From contig JAGHCC010000082.1 of the NCBI GenBank assembly GCA_021160685.1, positions 1 through 7,785 of the forward strand: a stretch of DNA of 7,785 nt. The letters run 5' to 3'. The position numbers were made by a program, and so were the translations under genes. Shown one piece after another: positions 6,423-7,785 of the stretch (the stretch's first letter is position 1; the number at the start of each line of letters is the position of its first letter). Under the pieces are notes generated by a model. The model was not told the DNA's origin and ran no database searches. It worked only from the letters and a program-made list of their open reading frames with translations. Source of the stretch: Desulfobulbaceae bacterium. Lineage in GTDB: Bacteria; Desulfobacterota; Desulfobulbia; Desulfobulbales; SURF-16.

Positions 6423-7785
6423 TTACGCATGAGCGGCAATTTGACTCCGGCAGGCCGTGGCAAAATCCTCGGGATAATGTCCCATGATCCAGCGCAGCTG
6501 CTGTTCGCTGAAAGCTCCTGGTGAATTGGGCATCCTGGGCAGAAAGGCGTAAATCAGGCGCTGATTGTTTTCTTTGTTGTCGATGCGTTTTGAGTACTCA
6601 ATGGTGGTCACCATCCTGGCGCCTAATCCTTCCAGTGTCCGCATGGCCAGGAGCATGCCCCGGTCCAGGGAGGCACGGCAGGCCTGATCCGCTTCAATGA
6701 TGTTTCCAACCGGCTTTAGTGTCATCATTTGGATTTCCCATTGCGAGGTCTGGGCCTTGGGGACAAAGAGCATGATGTTTTCATCTTCATAAATGATCAG
6801 ACTCTCTTCCCGGTCTGTTCTGCCGTCCATGCGGCGGTTGGACCGGATTGCCGTAATATAATCGTCAAAAAAGAGGCGGCCGGTATCTTTTTTATATTCG
6901 CCAATAAAGGTACGAATCAGATCACCACAACCGTAGGAAACCATGGATTCGTCCGACGGTTCGCCGTTGATCCAGGCGGGTACTTCTGTGGGAAGCATGG
7001 CAAACTGTTGGTGGATCTGCTGATGGGAGGCATTGAGGCGGTAGCCCGTGGGGGCGCAGTCAAAACCGAAATTCCAGCCCCAGAGGGTTGAATTGAAACT
7101 CAGTTTTTTCCCTTTGCCCTGTTGCAGGGTCGTAACAATTTCAAGCCGCAGCTTTTCAAGATCAGCAGGCTCAAGCATCTCTCGCTCCGCCGGTTCGGCC
7201 CGGCCCAGCTGTTCCGCCATCCTTGTGTAGGTGCGTTGGTAGTAGAGATGGCGCAGGCCGCCCATGTCATGATCAAGAAGATCACTAATTCGGTAGCGCA
7301 TCGAGTCATTGGCCATATTGGCGGCATAATGGCCCCAGGGAATATAGGAGTTGCGGCGCAGATATTCAAAAATATGGCTTTTGCCATCCAAAGCCCGCCA
7401 TTCGCCGATAATCTCACTGGTGCCCTGGGCGCCGGGCCGCAGCACCATCACCTCTTTATACTCAGTGGGCAGAGAGCGGTTATTTGCCAGGATCTCAAAG
7501 AGGAGATGATGGCTGATGACGGCCCGCAGTCGGCCCTGGTCGTCCTTTTTGTATCGCAGGCCTTGGGGGATTCCCTTTTCATCCAGGACAAATTCGCAGC
7601 AGTTATGGGCCAGGCGGACAAGGTCGGCCGGATCGGTCGAGGTCTTGGCCAGGGTGAGAAGCAGGGCGTCCGGCAGGGAGGCGAAAATTTGTTTGATTTT
7701 TTCTTCACTGCCACTTTCATCGGAAAACCACTCCTTGGCCGTTTGGGACAGTGAGGTGGGTTTTGCTTCAGGCAGGGAGATAGCA
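6423..7785 (-). CDS. GalT/HIT-superfamily-like protein, N-terminus outside the window (partial)
   Basis: The C-terminal 453 residues are visible. The frame ends at TAA (6423-6425) and stays open to the right edge, so the GTG at 7451 is internal. I do not recognise the exact family. Features suggesting a nucleotidyltransferase or phosphorylase of the GalT/HIT group: GYRLNASHQQIHQQF (about 248-262 of the visible part), placed like the HPHGQ active-site loop of galactose-1-phosphate uridylyltransferase, with a candidate catalytic His at about 258; and LFVPKAQTSQWEIQMMTLKP (about 339-358), resembling the GalT stretch VVPxWAxWPFExxxLP. The motif is not canonical, since HPHxQ would be QIHQQ. Upstream, YIPWGHYAANMANDSMRY and GGLRHLYYQRTY look well conserved, but I cannot name a domain for them. 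Codons are GC-rich (63% in one sampled line), unlike the central operon and like pstB. The product is probably cytoplasmic, as no membrane segment is seen. The substrate is unknown, and an uncharacterised conserved protein is the safe alternative. Confidence 0.92.
   Translation of the reverse strand, partial: AISLPEAKPTSLSQTAKEWFSDESGSEEKIKQIFASLPDALLLTLAKTSTDPADLVRLAHNCCEFVLDEKGIPQGLRYKKDDQGRLRAVISHHLLFEILANNRSLPTEYKEVMVLRPGAQGTSEIIGEWRALDGKSHIFEYLRRNSYIPWGHYAANMANDSMRYRISDLLDHDMGGLRHLYYQRTYTRMAEQLGRAEPAEREMLEPADLEKLRLEIVTTLQQGKGKKLSFNSTLWGWNFGFDCAPTGYRLNASHQQIHQQFAMLPTEVPAWINGEPSDESMVSYGCGDLIRTFIGEYKKDTGRLFFDDYITAIRSNRRMDGRTDREESLIIYEDENIMLFVPKAQTSQWEIQMMTLKPVGNIIEADQACRASLDRGMLLAMRTLEGLGARMVTTIEYSKRIDNKENNQRLIYAFLPRMPNSPGAFSEQQLRWIMGHYPEDFATACRSQIAAHA

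Noticed and set aside
6423..7451. GTG at 7451 as the true start of the HIT-like protein
   Set aside because: The same frame stays open for another 111 codons with similar codon use and no stop, so the gene begins outside the window.
7448..7720. Separate - strand gene of 90 codons overlapping the start of the HIT-like gene
   Set aside because: The HIT-like frame continues unbroken to the right edge through this stretch with sensible protein sequence; the 90-codon frame is Pro/Arg-rich and looks out of frame.

Overview
The window looks like chromosomal DNA from a Gram-negative, probably deltaproteobacterial (Desulfobacterota) organism. This is inferred from the style of the proteins (a typical PstB, a Cache-PAS hybrid kinase, an MscS channel of a type I associate with that group) and from intergenic palindromes with a CTTCAGCC/CTACAGCC core. 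No rRNA, tRNA, CRISPR array or transposase is visible.

Layout: (1) Bases 12-872, + strand, encode pstB, the ATPase of the high-affinity phosphate ABC transporter, presumably the last gene of a pst operon that starts left of the window. No phoU follows it. (2) Bases 873-1136 are an AT-rich non-coding gap between convergent genes, with a palindromic repeat (copy A) and a perfect 11-bp tandem repeat. (3) Bases 1137-6148, - strand, hold a tight three-gene operon read right to left: a CmoA-like SAM-dependent methyltransferase, a membrane hybrid histidine kinase (Cache sensor, PAS, HisKA, HATPase, receiver), and an MscS-family channel with a secretion signal, a periplasmic helical domain and two consecutive beta-domains. 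Methyltransferase and kinase overlap at TGATG; kinase and channel are 63 bp apart. (4) Bases 6149-6422 are a non-coding gap with a nested palindrome (copy B, same family as A) and a 13-bp direct repeat. (5) Bases 6423 to the right edge, - strand, hold the C-terminal 453 residues of a protein that resembles the GalT/HIT nucleotidyltransferase superfamily; its start lies outside.

The central operon is AT-richer than both flanks (sampled 60-base lines: 28-45% GC inside, 57-63% in pstB and the HIT-like gene) and lies between two related palindromes. It may be a transferred module. A working idea is that the kinase senses an external ligand or envelope state, signals through its own receiver to a partner not in the window, and is co-expressed with a channel that responds to envelope tension. 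The methyltransferase's target is unknown. Two start sites were revised from Shine-Dalgarno positions: the channel starts at 2804 and the kinase more likely at 5420.
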